Shown one piece after another: positions 43,935-52,253 of a DNA stretch of 64,000 nucleotides. Source of the stretch: SIG299 sp964544055 (GTDB lineage Bacteria; Bacillota; Clostridia; Lachnospirales; Lachnospiraceae); assembly GCA_964544055.1 (NCBI GenBank), contig CAZJAA010000003.1:1-64000 (forward strand), read 5' to 3'. Position 1 is the stretch's first letter. Each line of letters opens with the position of its first letter. The notes beneath the pieces are model-generated. The model ran no database searches, had not been told where the DNA came from, and saw nothing but the letters and a program-made list of their open reading frames with translations. Position numbers and translations under genes: made by a program.

Positions 43935-44845
43935 TTCAGTTCCTCCAATTTTTCGATAACCTTCTTCAAGGCATAGCGACCATTGTTATTAAGCTGTCTC
44001 TGCCATGCACTTTGTGACGGCGCCCATCGAAAACCGTTACTCTTTAAGATTTCTCTGACCTCCGGCTCCGGCTTTCCTTCAAAGAACAACTGTAGTCTCA
44101 TACATTCCGTATTTTCCACTACTTTGAAGAACTCGTTTTCCGTTTCCTGCGTTCCTTTTTCTTTGGCCGCTTTCAACTGTTTCAGTCTGCTCTCTACTCT
44201 GTGAATATTGGCATTGTTATTCTGCAGGGCATATTGAGGATAACCTACACGACCACAAAAATCCGGCTCCCGCAAACTCTTAATCTGTTCATCTGAATAT
44301 CCCAGATTCCTCAATTCTTCATCGCCCTTAGCCTGGTCTTTCATTCGTATCGCCTTATTTGCCGCCTTCATATTCTCCTGGGAATCTTTCAGACTTGCCA
44401 GCTTTTCCTCTAATTTCTCGATCGCATCCTCGTCACCGGACTTAATGACCTCTTTTCCGTAAAAAATACTCTCCATCTTATCGAGAATCTTCTGAATTTC
44501 CTTGTAAAACTCATAGTTTCTTTCCCATGCCTGGTTCTGTTTTTCTTTCTTCTTTACAGGAAAATTACCGGCTCCAGAAATCATCACGGACGGACACATT
44601 AAACCAATGCTGATGTCTTTATTCATATACTCCGCCATCTTTTTAGAATATCTGGCCGCCATACTGTAAACCCTCTCAGCTTCCTTCGGTCTTGCCTCTG
44701 CCACCTTGTCCGCCAGATCGTATGCCTTATTGACATACGACTGATACTCTCTCGTCTTGCTTCCTTCCTTGTAGTCGCTCATAGACATCATGCTATGTGC
44801 CGTCTTTGCCGACTTCTCATTGATACTGTAATATACTCTTTCCAT
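43922..44845 (-). CDS. Conserved mobile-element protein (307 aa)
   Basis: A 307-residue protein of a type widespread on Clostridia phages, plasmids and ICEs. It contains a central coiled coil (IEKLEEKLASLKDSQENMKAANKAIRM) and ends with PEPEVREILKSNGFRWAPSQ and AWQRQLNNNGRYALKKVIEKL, a short conserved module whose Trp/Gln core is common in large polyvalent proteins. Its biochemical role is unknown. It abuts the gene upstream (ATG shares a base with the stop region). Confidence 0.75.
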   Translation of the reverse strand: MERVYYSINEKSAKTAHSMMSMSDYKEGSKTREYQSYVNKAYDLADKVAEARPKEAERVYSMAARYSKKMAEYMNKDISIGLMCPSVMISGAGNFPVKKKEKQNQAWERNYEFYKEIQKILDKMESIFYGKEVIKSGDEDAIEKLEEKLASLKDSQENMKAANKAIRMKDQAKGDEELRNLGYSDEQIKSLREPDFCGRVGYPQYALQNNNANIHRVESRLKQLKAAKEKGTQETENEFFKVVENTECMRLQLFFEGKPEPEVREILKSNGFRWAPSQSAWQRQLNNNGRYALKKVIEKLEELKCRK

Positions 44846-45075
44846 TATGCTACCTCCTGCTCGATTGCATCCGGATAATGTGCTATGACATCCTGCTTTG
44901 CATCATCTAATTTAATGAATGGTCCTGTTCCCGCTGCACCTTTCCCCTTGTACTTGTCGTACAGAAAATGGTTGTGGTAACCATCGCTTTCTTTCAAAAT
45001 CGCAATGTGATTGACATATCCATCTTCCATATCGATTACGGAACAAAACATTGCAACAACTTCAATCTCATTCAT
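44845..45075 (-). CDS. Prophage hypothetical protein (76 aa)
   Basis: The frame is open much further upstream, but ATG 45075, with GGAGG seven bases before it, gives the only supported start. The 76-residue acidic product includes YDKYKGKGAAGTGPFIKLDDAKQDVIAHYPDAI. No family recognised. Confidence 0.65.
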   Translation of the reverse strand: MNEIEVVAMFCSVIDMEDGYVNHIAILKESDGYHNHFLYDKYKGKGAAGTGPFIKLDDAKQDVIAHYPDAIEQEVA

Positions 45076-45220
45076 ACTGCCACCTCCTATGCAAAAATTC
45101 TTTCCACATCCGAGCGTCTGCTTCGGATCATTGACATTGCCGTGATTTTGTGAAGTAACTCTTTCATATTGACTCTTTCCTTTCTCGCACTTGCGATTAA
45201 GTTTTTGTTTCAAAACTCTC

Positions 45221-45250
45221 ATTTGCGAACCTTTGGGTAAAAAAATATAC
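45221..45250 (-). promoter_or_regulatory. Second copy of the conserved leader element
   Basis: It matches the element at 41550-41579 in its ATTTGCGAACCTT core and the following GGGTAAAAAAATAT. It lies just downstream of the 94-residue gene and upstream of the 44.8-45.1 kb genes. Function inferred only from recurrence. Confidence 0.42.
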
Positions 45251-45535
45251 CTACTTCCAATCCAGTTCTCTGAGTTCCTGTGCTTCTTTCGTGTAACCAT
45301 TGCTTTCGAGCAGCCAAAGGTCAAACTGTACTGCATTATCTTCCAGTTCTACCCCGCAATCATTGAGGCTGTAAACTTCATCAACAACTTCGACTACCAT
45401 TGACTTATTTCCGGATGCAACTAAAACCGTTGCGATGCTCTGTGCTTTCTGCTGACAAAACTGCCATTCTTTAGTTTCAAAATCTTTGCCATCTCTTTCG
45501 CTTAATGCTGCTCTGTAATCGTTCATATTATACAT
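45251..45535 (-). CDS. Prophage hypothetical protein (94 aa)
   Basis: A 94-residue protein (MYNMNDYRAALSERDGKDFE...LESNGYTKEAQELRELDWK) without recognised motifs. The ATG at 45535 has GGAGG eight bases upstream. It is the first gene behind the consensus promoter at 45583-45611. Confidence 0.68.
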   Translation of the reverse strand: MYNMNDYRAALSERDGKDFETKEWQFCQQKAQSIATVLVASGNKSMVVEVVDEVYSLNDCGVELEDNAVQFDLWLLESNGYTKEAQELRELDWK

Positions 45536-45564
45536 AATCTCTACCTCCGTGAGTGTTTTATTTG

Positions 45565-45638
45565 TTGTTTGATTATGTATATATTATACTTCGCAACTGC
45601 GTATTTGTCAATAGTTTTACTTCACAAATAGCAAATTT
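45565..45638 (-). promoter_or_regulatory. Phage promoter/operator module, copy 1
   Basis: On the minus strand TTGACA (45606-45611), a 17-bp spacer and TATAAT (45583-45588) form a fully consensus sigma-A promoter. The whole 74-bp block is identical, apart from one base, to 53275-53348. Within it TACTTCGCAA and TACTTCACAA (plus strand) are direct repeats flanking the -35, likely operator half-sites. An XRE repressor gene lies immediately upstream. Confidence 0.88.
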
Positions 45639-45641
45639 ATC

Positions 45642-45869
45642 CTATTTTTTTCTTACAACAATTTCGTAACCGAGAGCTGATACCATCTTATTGAAACTGT
45701 CATATCTCATATTGACTTTCCCTCTGCTGAGTGCCTGGCTTACATTCTGTCTGACGCACCCCATTCTCTCTGCCAATTCACTGCGGCTGATCTTCTCTTC
45801 ATCGAGTATTGCTTTCACAATTTCTGCCGCATTGTCTCCTTTGTACTCTTTATTGCTCATACTTTTCAT
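45642..45869 (-). CDS. XRE-type helix-turn-helix repressor (75 aa)
   Basis: A 75-residue protein with a complete HTH: ISRSELAERMGCVRQNVSQALSRG (about residues 27-50), followed by a short beta extension (YEIVVRKK). Small stand-alone XRE proteins act as phage repressors. It ends 4 bp from the first copy of the duplicated promoter/operator, and is the best candidate to bind both copies. Its start lies inside the end of the HNH gene. Confidence 0.82.
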   Translation of the reverse strand: MKSMSNKEYKGDNAAEIVKAILDEEKISRSELAERMGCVRQNVSQALSRGKVNMRYDSFNKMVSALGYEIVVRKK

Positions 45870-46677
45870 CTGCCTTCTTTCTTCTTTGCCTCGCTGCTAC
45901 CTTTAACTTCGCCACCGTTACCCCTGCCTTTGTGAAATTCGGATTCTCAAATCTCAGTTTGCTTCTGTTCAGTTCCAGATTTTCTTTATTGTCGATCAGC
46001 ACCAAATTTTCAATACTGCAGTTATCTTTATTCCCATCAAGAAAACTAACCATCTTTCCCTCCGGGATAGGACCATAATGCTTCTCCCATTCTGCACGAT
46101 GCACAAACTCAAATCTCTCTCGCTGGATGCCTTCCTCGCTGACTTTTCGGATCAGATAACCGTCTGTCGTGTGCGTGTACTCGCCAACCTCCGTATGGTT
46201 TACAGGAACATCACCCTTCTTAAACATTGTAGCCCTGCATTTCTCGTACTGCTCTTTGCTCATTGGCTTACCTTTATTTGCCGGTTCATGCCCTTTTGCA
46301 AATCTGCAGTCCAGCCCGCTTACTATGTCGTGATTCTTCTTGTATGCCCTGCACTGCTTTACCGAAAATTCAATTCCAAAATGCTCCGCTGCCATACTGG
46401 CAATTTCCTCTGCTGTTCTTCCCTTTGCTATGCTCCGAATGTATTCCTGCATATCAGCCGGGTATTTCGGGGAATATCCCTTAGGATGTCCTCCTATTGT
46501 TCCACTTTTGATTTTGTAACGGTTCTTTGCATTTTTAATTGATGCTTCCGTAAAAACCATATCATACTTCTCGTCAAAGCCCTGCTGATTTATTAAGGCA
46601 GTTACCTCCTTCGTGGACCTGCCTGGAACATTCTCATGCAACCACTCAATTACCTCGTTCGGCCATTTCCATTTCAT
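45850..46677 (-). CDS. HNH homing-type endonuclease
   Basis: A 275-residue protein. The C-terminal half has the HNH_3-type signature: FEFVHRAEWEKHYGPIPEGK followed by FLDGNKDNCSIENLVLID. The N-terminal part has a DNA-binding region (GRTAEEIASMAAEHFGIEFSVKQCRAYKKNHDI). These enzymes are free-standing homing nucleases or HNH proteins common in phage early regions. A run of nine G lies at its ribosome-site position. It overlaps the upstream gene by 4 bp. Confidence 0.85.
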   Translation of the reverse strand: MKWKWPNEVIEWLHENVPGRSTKEVTALINQQGFDEKYDMVFTEASIKNAKNRYKIKSGTIGGHPKGYSPKYPADMQEYIRSIAKGRTAEEIASMAAEHFGIEFSVKQCRAYKKNHDIVSGLDCRFAKGHEPANKGKPMSKEQYEKCRATMFKKGDVPVNHTEVGEYTHTTDGYLIRKVSEEGIQRERFEFVHRAEWEKHYGPIPEGKMVSFLDGNKDNCSIENLVLIDNKENLELNRSKLRFENPNFTKAGVTVAKLKVAARQRRKKADEKYEQ

Positions 46678-46928
46678 CTACTGCCCCCCCCCGAATGAAC
46701 TTCGAGCATTTCCGGAACCGACTTCTTTCGTTCATATCCATACTCGTCCATGTGCTTCATGGCTTTATACTGTAATTCTCCGTTTTTTATGATCTGCTCG
46801 CTGATGTCACATATGGCATCTGTTCGCTTTAACTCGCTTTCCAATTCTTCTCCGGTCAATTCATCGTCACCCAGTTTTTCCAACTGAGCAAATAAATGAT
46901 TATTCAAATCTCCTAATGTATTCTTCAT
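46674..46928 (-). CDS. Prophage hypothetical protein (84 aa) ending in a poly-G tract
   Basis: An 84-residue acidic helical protein, MKNTLGDLNNHLFAQLEKLG to EVHSGGGSR. The C-terminal GGG is encoded by a G9 run (C9 at 46684-46692). The ATG at 46928 overlaps the upstream stop by 4 bp; the longer frame is not supported. Confidence 0.62.
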   Translation of the reverse strand: MKNTLGDLNNHLFAQLEKLGDDELTGEELESELKRTDAICDISEQIIKNGELQYKAMKHMDEYGYERKKSVPEMLEVHSGGGSR

Positions 46929-47437
46929 CTTTCTGTCTCCTTTCTTGCTGCTCTTACTGCTAATTCCATGGTCGTATTGAATGGCGTATTGCAATCTTCC
47001 ATTTTGTCAAACAGTTCGACCGCCTTCTGTAGGAACTCCTCGCTATCATTCAGCTTCTCGTACTCTTCTTCGCCCAGGTTATCGCTCTCGTATAACCCCT
47101 GCAGATAATTCTTCACATCCTCAGTTCTGTCGCTCTCGCTCATCGCCCTGCTGATTTCCCCCATAAGTGGCTCATTGATTACCGCCGGTTCTTCTGTAAT
47201 GTAGAATCTTGCATTTCCACTGATGTTACCGCTTATCTCATACTTGGTGTCTGTGCGTTCTTCCATTAGGGTATCTCCCTCAATACTTACATACCCCTTC
47301 GCTTTGCTGTCTGCTATCTGATCCAATATGCCAATCAGCTGTTTCTCGTTACTGGAAATCGCTACCACTGTTACTCCAATATCGTCCGGGCATTCCCAGC
47401 ATCCAACTAATACAAATAATTTAATTATCTTTTTCAC
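46925..47437 (-). CDS. Prophage hypothetical protein (170 aa)
   Basis: The GTG start at 47437 follows GGAGGCAAAGA. The product begins with a hydrophobic stretch (KKIIKLFVLVGCWECPDDIGVTVVAISSN), then a helical acidic domain (SDRTEDVKNYLQGLYESDNL). No family recognised. It overlaps the next gene upstream by 17 bp. Confidence 0.62.
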   Translation of the reverse strand: MKKIIKLFVLVGCWECPDDIGVTVVAISSNEKQLIGILDQIADSKAKGYVSIEGDTLMEERTDTKYEISGNISGNARFYITEEPAVINEPLMGEISRAMSESDRTEDVKNYLQGLYESDNLGEEEYEKLNDSEEFLQKAVELFDKMEDCNTPFNTTMELAVRAARKETER

Positions 47438-47780
47438 TCTTTGCCTCCTTCCAGTCGCCCGCCATCTCAACGACTGTTCTCTTCAAAATCTTAAACTTCT
47501 CAGCTTCGATCCAGCTTGGAATCTCTCCGTTTTTTACTCTTTCCTGGTACCTGTTCAAGCACAACTGTTTTACTGGCACCGGCCTGCCGATCTGAACAAA
47601 TATACCTCTCTGTTTGTCCCAGGCAAATACTCCGTACTCTACATTCTCAACCGCAGCTTTCATAACCTCCATTGTCGCATCCAGCACTTCTATCTCCATA
47701 GGACCAGGTGGTGTCTCTTCGATGTTTCGGATATTATGTAGGTATGTTTCCAGTACCGCCGCATTTTCTCTTAACGTCAT
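47421..47780 (-). CDS. Prophage hypothetical protein (119 aa)
   Basis: A 119-residue protein, MTLRENAAVLETYLHNIRNI and onward, ending in a charged WKEAKSEKDN tail. The start overlaps the upstream zinc-ribbon gene by 4 bp (ATGA). No recognised domain. Confidence 0.65.
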   Translation of the reverse strand: MTLRENAAVLETYLHNIRNIEETPPGPMEIEVLDATMEVMKAAVENVEYGVFAWDKQRGIFVQIGRPVPVKQLCLNRYQERVKNGEIPSWIEAEKFKILKRTVVEMAGDWKEAKSEKDN

Positions 47781-47908
47781 TCTTCCTCGACCTCCTCGTC
47801 TGCCGGATGCCAATGGTATCTGCAATCTGGATTTTCACACCTACCATTCCACATCGTACTGCCACATTCCGGACAGGTTGTGGCTTCGTATGGTCCGCCT
47901 CCTAACAT
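47777..47908 (-). CDS. Small zinc-ribbon-like protein (43 aa)
   Basis: A 43-residue frame with a perfect ribosome site (AGGAGG, eight bases before ATG 47908). It contains CPECGS and, after 12 residues, CENPDC, a compact four-cysteine knuckle, plus YHWH. It is linked to the next gene by an ATGA overlap. A role in nucleic-acid or protein contact is likely. Confidence 0.65.
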   Translation of the reverse strand: MLGGGPYEATTCPECGSTMWNGRCENPDCRYHWHPADEEVEEE

Positions 47909-47919
47909 ATCAGCACCTC

Positions 47920-48291
47920 CTACAAATATGAATTTCCGTATCTCTTACGGAATGTTTCTCTGCCGCCTTTTTCAACAACCTGCTTTATATCACCCTTCTT
48001 CCGATCGCTATCAATGATTCTTGCAAATTCATCTGCTTTCTGCAGTGCATATTCCTTTTCCCATGCCAACTGCCCTATTATCTTTGACATTCTCTCGGCC
48101 ATCGGGTTGCCGTGGACTCTAACCATCTTCTCACCCATATTGTGACAGTTATTGCAGGCTGGAACTTTCAGACCGTCTTTCTCGCTTAAATCTCTACCAG
48201 CTGTTCCGAACACCAAATGATGCTCACACTCCGCAGGTCTGCCACAAAACACACAGATGTCTGCATATTCCGTTACTATTCCTTTGCTCAT
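47920..48291 (-). CDS. HNH-like zinc-finger protein (123 aa)
   Basis: The N-terminus has CVFCGRPAECEHHLVFG and then CNNCHN: two CxxC pairs around an HH motif, which is the HNH nuclease zinc-finger layout. The C-terminal part is helical and basic. It may be a DNA nicking enzyme or a DNA-binding relative. Confidence 0.72.
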   Translation of the reverse strand: MSKGIVTEYADICVFCGRPAECEHHLVFGTAGRDLSEKDGLKVPACNNCHNMGEKMVRVHGNPMAERMSKIIGQLAWEKEYALQKADEFARIIDSDRKKGDIKQVVEKGGRETFRKRYGNSYL

Positions 48292-48300
48292 TGTTGCCTC

Positions 48301-48363
48301 CTACTTCTTTCCATTTTCCGCTCCCACGAATATAAGGAACGCTAATACTATTACCGCTGCCAT
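48301..48363 (-). CDS. Tiny membrane peptide (20 aa)
   Basis: ATG at 48363 with GGAGG eight bases upstream; the peptide is MAAVIVLAFLIFVGAENGKK, a single hydrophobic segment. The strong ribosome site and exact fit between two genes support translation. Function unknown. Confidence 0.5.
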   Translation of the reverse strand: MAAVIVLAFLIFVGAENGKK

Positions 48364-48374
48364 AACCTCGCCTC

Positions 48375-49241
48375 CTAGCTATAAACAACTTCTCCAAAGA
48401 TTGCATACTGGATAATTGCATCGCACACAATAGCGTCTGCATTACAGGTGTCAAAGTGAAGTTTTCCGTCCACCTGCTCCAAACAGTTACAACCTACTGG
48501 GTTTTTAACCCACAATTCGACACCTTTCAGGAACTTCTCTTTCGTCAGATCATAGTCTTTGTTTTCTTCTCTGTCGTGAAGTCTCAGCGTTCCACCTCTT
48601 GCAATCTGCTTGCTTTTGTATTCTCCAAGATATTCTCCGATAACTTTCACTCTACTACACCAGTAAGTAATACCACCTTCCAATGCGCCTACCATGATGT
48701 CGTCAATATCTTCTGTACTGAGAACGATTTCTAACTCAGCCTTCACATTGAAAATCCCGTCTTTAACCTTCTTTTCTTCGATCTGCTTTTTGATTGCTTC
48801 CTGCTGATCATCTGTCAGTATCTTGAAGTTCACTCCTGCATCAGTAAGGACCGTCAGAATACTTTCCTGCACCGCTTTGACGGTTGCCCAGTCCGGTGTG
48901 TCGTCATGCGTTCTGATGCCGAAAAGTACCAAGTATTCCTCAATGGTGTGCCATAAACTGTACTCCAGCTCGTCCAATGTATCAGTTGCCGAAATATCCA
49001 CAACCTCCGGGGCTACGATTGTTTTTCCGTCAGGTAATATCAATTCTACTGTCGGAAGTTCTTCTCCGAACCCCCCGCCATTGTTATAGTGGTCTACTAT
49101 TTCCCGAAGCGTTATGCCGTCGATCTGTGACTCTGTTCCGTCCGGATATAATTTATAACACCCACTCAACTTTCCATTCAGATACAGAGTGTCAACTTCC
49201 TCAGAATCAAGAACTCTCATTCCAAGCCATCTATATTTCAT
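48375..49241 (-). CDS. Conserved phage protein (288 aa)
   Basis: A 288-residue protein. The N-terminal ~70 residues are a small domain (LYLNGKLSGCYKLYPDGTES). The C-terminal region has GGTLRLHDREENKDYDLTKEK followed by KFLKGVELWVKN and ADAIVCDAIIQYAIFGEVVY, a module that I associate with uncharacterised Clostridia phage proteins. It overlaps the next gene by 4 bp. The role is unknown. Confidence 0.7.
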   Translation of the reverse strand: MKYRWLGMRVLDSEEVDTLYLNGKLSGCYKLYPDGTESQIDGITLREIVDHYNNGGGFGEELPTVELILPDGKTIVAPEVVDISATDTLDELEYSLWHTIEEYLVLFGIRTHDDTPDWATVKAVQESILTVLTDAGVNFKILTDDQQEAIKKQIEEKKVKDGIFNVKAELEIVLSTEDIDDIMVGALEGGITYWCSRVKVIGEYLGEYKSKQIARGGTLRLHDREENKDYDLTKEKFLKGVELWVKNPVGCNCLEQVDGKLHFDTCNADAIVCDAIIQYAIFGEVVYS

Positions 49242-49636
49242 CTTGCTTCGCCTCCTTCATATTTTGCACCGCAATACGGACACTTCGTTTCTCCGTAGCA
49301 GTTAAACATCTTCCCACACTCTTTGCAGGTATCAAGTTCGCCATTTCTCTGCCAGTCCTCCAGTAAGGTGCTTGGATGCTGCCAGTCCACCGCCTCAAAT
49401 AATTCTTCCGCAAGTTCTGTCTGGTCGTTACATTCATGCAGGAAGTCATTTCTCGTATAGACGGTATCTGTCAATTCCGGGATATAGCACCCATCATCGG
49501 GTCTGTTATAAAATACTTCTTCGTCTTTGAAGATTTCTCCCTGACCGTAAAATGCACGTTCTATCTTCTCTCCTTCTCCGTTTTCGTTCGGCGGTGTGTA
49601 ACTTCCCACCTTGAGGTATTCCCTTTTCTCAGACAT
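49238..49636 (-). CDS. Prophage protein with C-terminal zinc ribbon (132 aa)
   Basis: An acidic N-terminal part (EDEEVFYNRPDDGCYIPELTD) is followed by CKECGKMFNCYGETKCPYCGAKY, a clear zinc ribbon at the C-terminus. ATG 49636 lies inside the end of the LPD28 gene; a GTG at 49648 is possible but too close to its GGAGG. Confidence 0.68.
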   Translation of the reverse strand: MSEKREYLKVGSYTPPNENGEGEKIERAFYGQGEIFKDEEVFYNRPDDGCYIPELTDTVYTRNDFLHECNDQTELAEELFEAVDWQHPSTLLEDWQRNGELDTCKECGKMFNCYGETKCPYCGAKYEGGEAR

Positions 49637-49898
49637 ATCTAAAATCACCTTCCTCCAGCCATAATGTGCCGCTTTCGTCTATCGGAAGCTCTCTGTCGCA
49701 GATCAGCGTTCCATAAAAGTCTACCAGTATTCCCTTCTGTATTCTTGCAGGTACTCCATCGCTTTCTCCGTCTGCAACTTCATACAGAAATTTTCCTTCC
49801 GGGATGGACTCTCTCTTAACCCTCATATCGTAAAACTCACAGGGAATGCCTTTTACCTCGACTTTCTCCGTTTTAATGTCGTTGTAATCGTATCTCAT
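49629..49898 (-). CDS. LPD28-domain protein (89 aa)
   Basis: The sequence EFYDMRVKRESIPEGKFLYEV and ILVDFYGTLICDRELPIDES, ending WLEEGDF, matches the large-polyvalent-protein-associated domain LPD28 found in Firmicutes phages and conjugative elements. The biochemical function is not established. It overlaps both neighbours. Confidence 0.8.
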   Translation of the reverse strand: MRYDYNDIKTEKVEVKGIPCEFYDMRVKRESIPEGKFLYEVADGESDGVPARIQKGILVDFYGTLICDRELPIDESGTLWLEEGDFRYV

Positions 49899-50068
49899 AC
49901 CGTTACTACCTCTCTTTCAATTCTCGTGATGTAGGCACCTTTGAGGTTCCACGCTCTTATGTAGCTGTTTCCAAGCCGTCTTGCGTCTGCCTCAGTACCG
50001 TCCTGTATTGTTATTGGCTGCTCACACCCGCTTTCCTCATCGAAAATAAACACTTTCCAAATCAACAT
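49895..50068 (-). CDS. Small prophage protein (57 aa)
   Basis: ATG 50068 follows GGAGGACAGAGA. The 57-residue product, MLIWKVFIFDEESGCEQPIT then TEADARRLGNSYIRAW, looks like a small beta-alpha domain. It overlaps the upstream stop by 7 bp and the next ATG by 4 bp, so it belongs to the operon although short. Confidence 0.65.
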   Translation of the reverse strand: MLIWKVFIFDEESGCEQPITIQDGTEADARRLGNSYIRAWNLKGAYITRIEREVVTV

Positions 50069-50676
50069 TCTCTGTCCTCCGGTTCGTAATACTCCTCGAT
50101 TTTCTGCAAGCCGTACTCAGTGGTAACTACTGCCGGGAATCTTACTCTCTCGCCTCTCGTTACAAGCAGATTAGCTGTCAGTTCTGCGATTTCTCCGATA
50201 TAGTGCATATCCCACTCTAATTCCGTGTTCTCGCACATAACTTTGCACATTTCATAGACGGCATTGTAAACCTCATCACATCTTGCCACCTGTTCATCGT
50301 TCAATTCCACTTCCGATGTCCTCAGCTTATCGCTCAATTCTTTTATCATCTTCTTAATTGCTCTCGCATCGTCTAAGAGTTCTTTAATTGTTGACGGACA
50401 GCCATTTTTTCCTCTTGACTCTAACCACATTTCTGCGTGTTCGTCTGTATCAAACTCTGTTGCATATTCGCACAGATTATCCAAAAAGGTTTCTGCCTGG
50501 TTCTCCGGATCAAAGTCAATGCACATAGAGAAGTCCTCTCCTGCCGGAGAATGTTTTCCGATTTCCACATAAGCTCTCTTTCCGTCACTTTCTAAATACG
50601 ATGTGCTTTCCCAACCTTCATTTTCTGCCTGCTCCAACAATGCCTGCATTTCATCGGTTACTTTGTATTCATCCAT
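50062..50676 (-). CDS. Prophage hypothetical protein (204 aa)
   Basis: A 204-residue acidic protein with a helical centre (SRGKNGCPSTIKELLDDARAIKKMIKELSDKL). No catalytic or binding motif recognised. It is 2 bp from the gene upstream. Confidence 0.68.
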   Translation of the reverse strand: MDEYKVTDEMQALLEQAENEGWESTSYLESDGKRAYVEIGKHSPAGEDFSMCIDFDPENQAETFLDNLCEYATEFDTDEHAEMWLESRGKNGCPSTIKELLDDARAIKKMIKELSDKLRTSEVELNDEQVARCDEVYNAVYEMCKVMCENTELEWDMHYIGEIAELTANLLVTRGERVRFPAVVTTEYGLQKIEEYYEPEDREC

Positions 50677-50678
50677 CC

Positions 50679-50930
50679 TTACTCCTCCACTTCTGCGTAA
50701 TAAGAATCAAATGCTATGTTCGCCTCAACCAGTTTCGCTTCCAGATAGTTTCCATAGCACCAACCTTCTCCATCTTCCCAAAAACTGTCATACGCTTTCT
50801 TGATAACCTCAACCGCCTTTTCCTCTTCATCCTTGCTTACTACAAACACGCAGTCTAGCCAGTCATTCAGAACCGAGTTTACCTTGATTACGCTATCCTT
50901 TACCACTTCTACCATTTTGCCACCTCGCAC
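50679..50930 (-). CDS. Prophage hypothetical protein (83 aa)
   Basis: An 83-residue acidic protein (MRGGKMVEVVKDSVIKVNSV... EGWCYGNYLEAKLVEANIAF) without named domain. The ATG of residue 6 is an alternative start. It is followed by the 204-residue gene. Confidence 0.6.
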   Translation of the reverse strand: MRGGKMVEVVKDSVIKVNSVLNDWLDCVFVVSKDEEEKAVEVIKKAYDSFWEDGEGWCYGNYLEAKLVEANIAFDSYYAEVEE

Positions 50931-50940
50931 TGAGTACCGC

Positions 50941-51849
50941 CTATTCGGCGATACTCAGTCTTTCTTCTGTTCTGCTATATTTGTAAATACTGTAACCAAG
51001 CACTTCCTCGTCCGATACCTCCGTTTGATTAACCTCGCTTACCATACTCTTTAAGTAAGCAGGATCGTCGATATCATCAACCGGCACAGCCAATACCTCG
51101 TGTATGCTCGAAGGCAGGATATAGAAATCTCCACCAACGGAATCTGCCAGTCTGCTCAAAACTTCGCTGTATAACAGGACATTTGCTCCGTGGAACTTGT
51201 CGCTATTTGTCAGTACATACATTCTTGGACCATCGCTTGCCATTTCTGCCATTTCCTTTGGAATACCCATAGCGCACATAATTTCCTGCATTGTATGTAT
51301 TGAGAACTCTCTCCTGTTGGTGTTTTCCATCGCTGCTTCGTCAAGCTCCTGCATCGTTATCCCGGCAGTCTCGATCATTTCATTCGTTACCATATAGCTT
51401 GCCGATCCGTTTTCGTCTCTGCTGACTACAGCTCTATATACTGCACTTAAATCCAACAGTTCCTTGTGAGGCACATTCTCTAACCTTTCTTTGTTGTTTT
51501 CTGTATTCACCAGTTGATACTCTACCTTTCCGAGAATGAACTCCTTGCTTCCTAAAACCGATGTATCTACACCCAAATCCATGCCCTGGTTCTGATGATA
51601 GATTTCCACTATTGTCTCTGCAGCTTCTTCAATGCTCATTTCTCCATCAGAAATTTTCTCAACATATCCATCTACATAAATTGTAGGTGCCATAAACTCA
51701 TTCTTTGCGGCGATGGTCATTCCCTGGAGTTTAACCCCATTATTCTTGCTTACCTCTCTGCAGATAACCTTTCTTTCCTCTCCTGCGATAACCTTTACTT
51801 CCTCTGTCAACTCTCTTAAAATTTCTTCTCTCATTGATTTTTCCTCCAT
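50941..51849 (-). CDS. DUF5688 family protein (302 aa)
   Basis: The sequence contains the DUF5688 pattern: AVYRAVVSRDENGSASYMVT, NEMIETAGITMQELDEAAMEN, MYVLTNSDKFHGANVLLYSE and FYILPSSIHEVLAVPVDD. The family is abundant on Clostridia phages and other mobile elements, often in several copies; no biochemical function is established. It may be modelled as a cytoplasmic regulatory or modifying protein, but that is a guess. Confidence 0.85.
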   Translation of the reverse strand: MEEKSMREEILRELTEEVKVIAGEERKVICREVSKNNGVKLQGMTIAAKNEFMAPTIYVDGYVEKISDGEMSIEEAAETIVEIYHQNQGMDLGVDTSVLGSKEFILGKVEYQLVNTENNKERLENVPHKELLDLSAVYRAVVSRDENGSASYMVTNEMIETAGITMQELDEAAMENTNRREFSIHTMQEIMCAMGIPKEMAEMASDGPRMYVLTNSDKFHGANVLLYSEVLSRLADSVGGDFYILPSSIHEVLAVPVDDIDDPAYLKSMVSEVNQTEVSDEEVLGYSIYKYSRTEERLSIAE

Positions 51850-51852
51850 TTT

Positions 51853-52242
51853 CTAAATATAATAACAACTTAAATTCCACGAATTTCCCTGCTCGTAATA
51901 CACTCCGTATTTCTCAAAGATTTCGTTAAATTTCTTCTGTCGGTTTCTGCCATACGCACAATTGTTTATCATTTCATGCGTTGGTCCTTCAAAACTCATA
52001 CTGAGAATATGGTCCACTGCCACATATTCAAAATATGTTTTCGGATCTTCATTTTCTAAAACAATCAGATGCTCCCTGTCATTGTAAAAATGCTTTCCTT
52101 CTGCCGGATCATATGTTGTGAAGCACTTTCCATTAAAGAAAATTGCCGTATCTATCCACATATCATGCTCCAGCAGGAACTCTCTGATTTCCACCGCCAT
52201 ACTTTCTATCTGCTCCGGTGTCAATCTCCTTGCCTCACACAT
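51853..52242 (-). CDS. Prophage hypothetical protein (129 aa)
   Basis: A 129-residue protein beginning MCEARRLTPEQIESMAVEIR, with a Phe/Tyr-rich middle. It sits 3 bp upstream of the DUF5688 gene, a neighbour pairing typical of these operons. No domain recognised. Confidence 0.68.
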   Translation of the reverse strand: MCEARRLTPEQIESMAVEIREFLLEHDMWIDTAIFFNGKCFTTYDPAEGKHFYNDREHLIVLENEDPKTYFEYVAVDHILSMSFEGPTHEMINNCAYGRNRQKKFNEIFEKYGVYYEQGNSWNLSCYYI

Positions 52243-52253
52243 TCCTCTACCTC

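Noticed and set aside
45087..45167. 26-codon frame with a GAAAGAG upstream
   Set aside because: Weak ribosome site, basic composition without family resemblance; kept only as a possible leader peptide.
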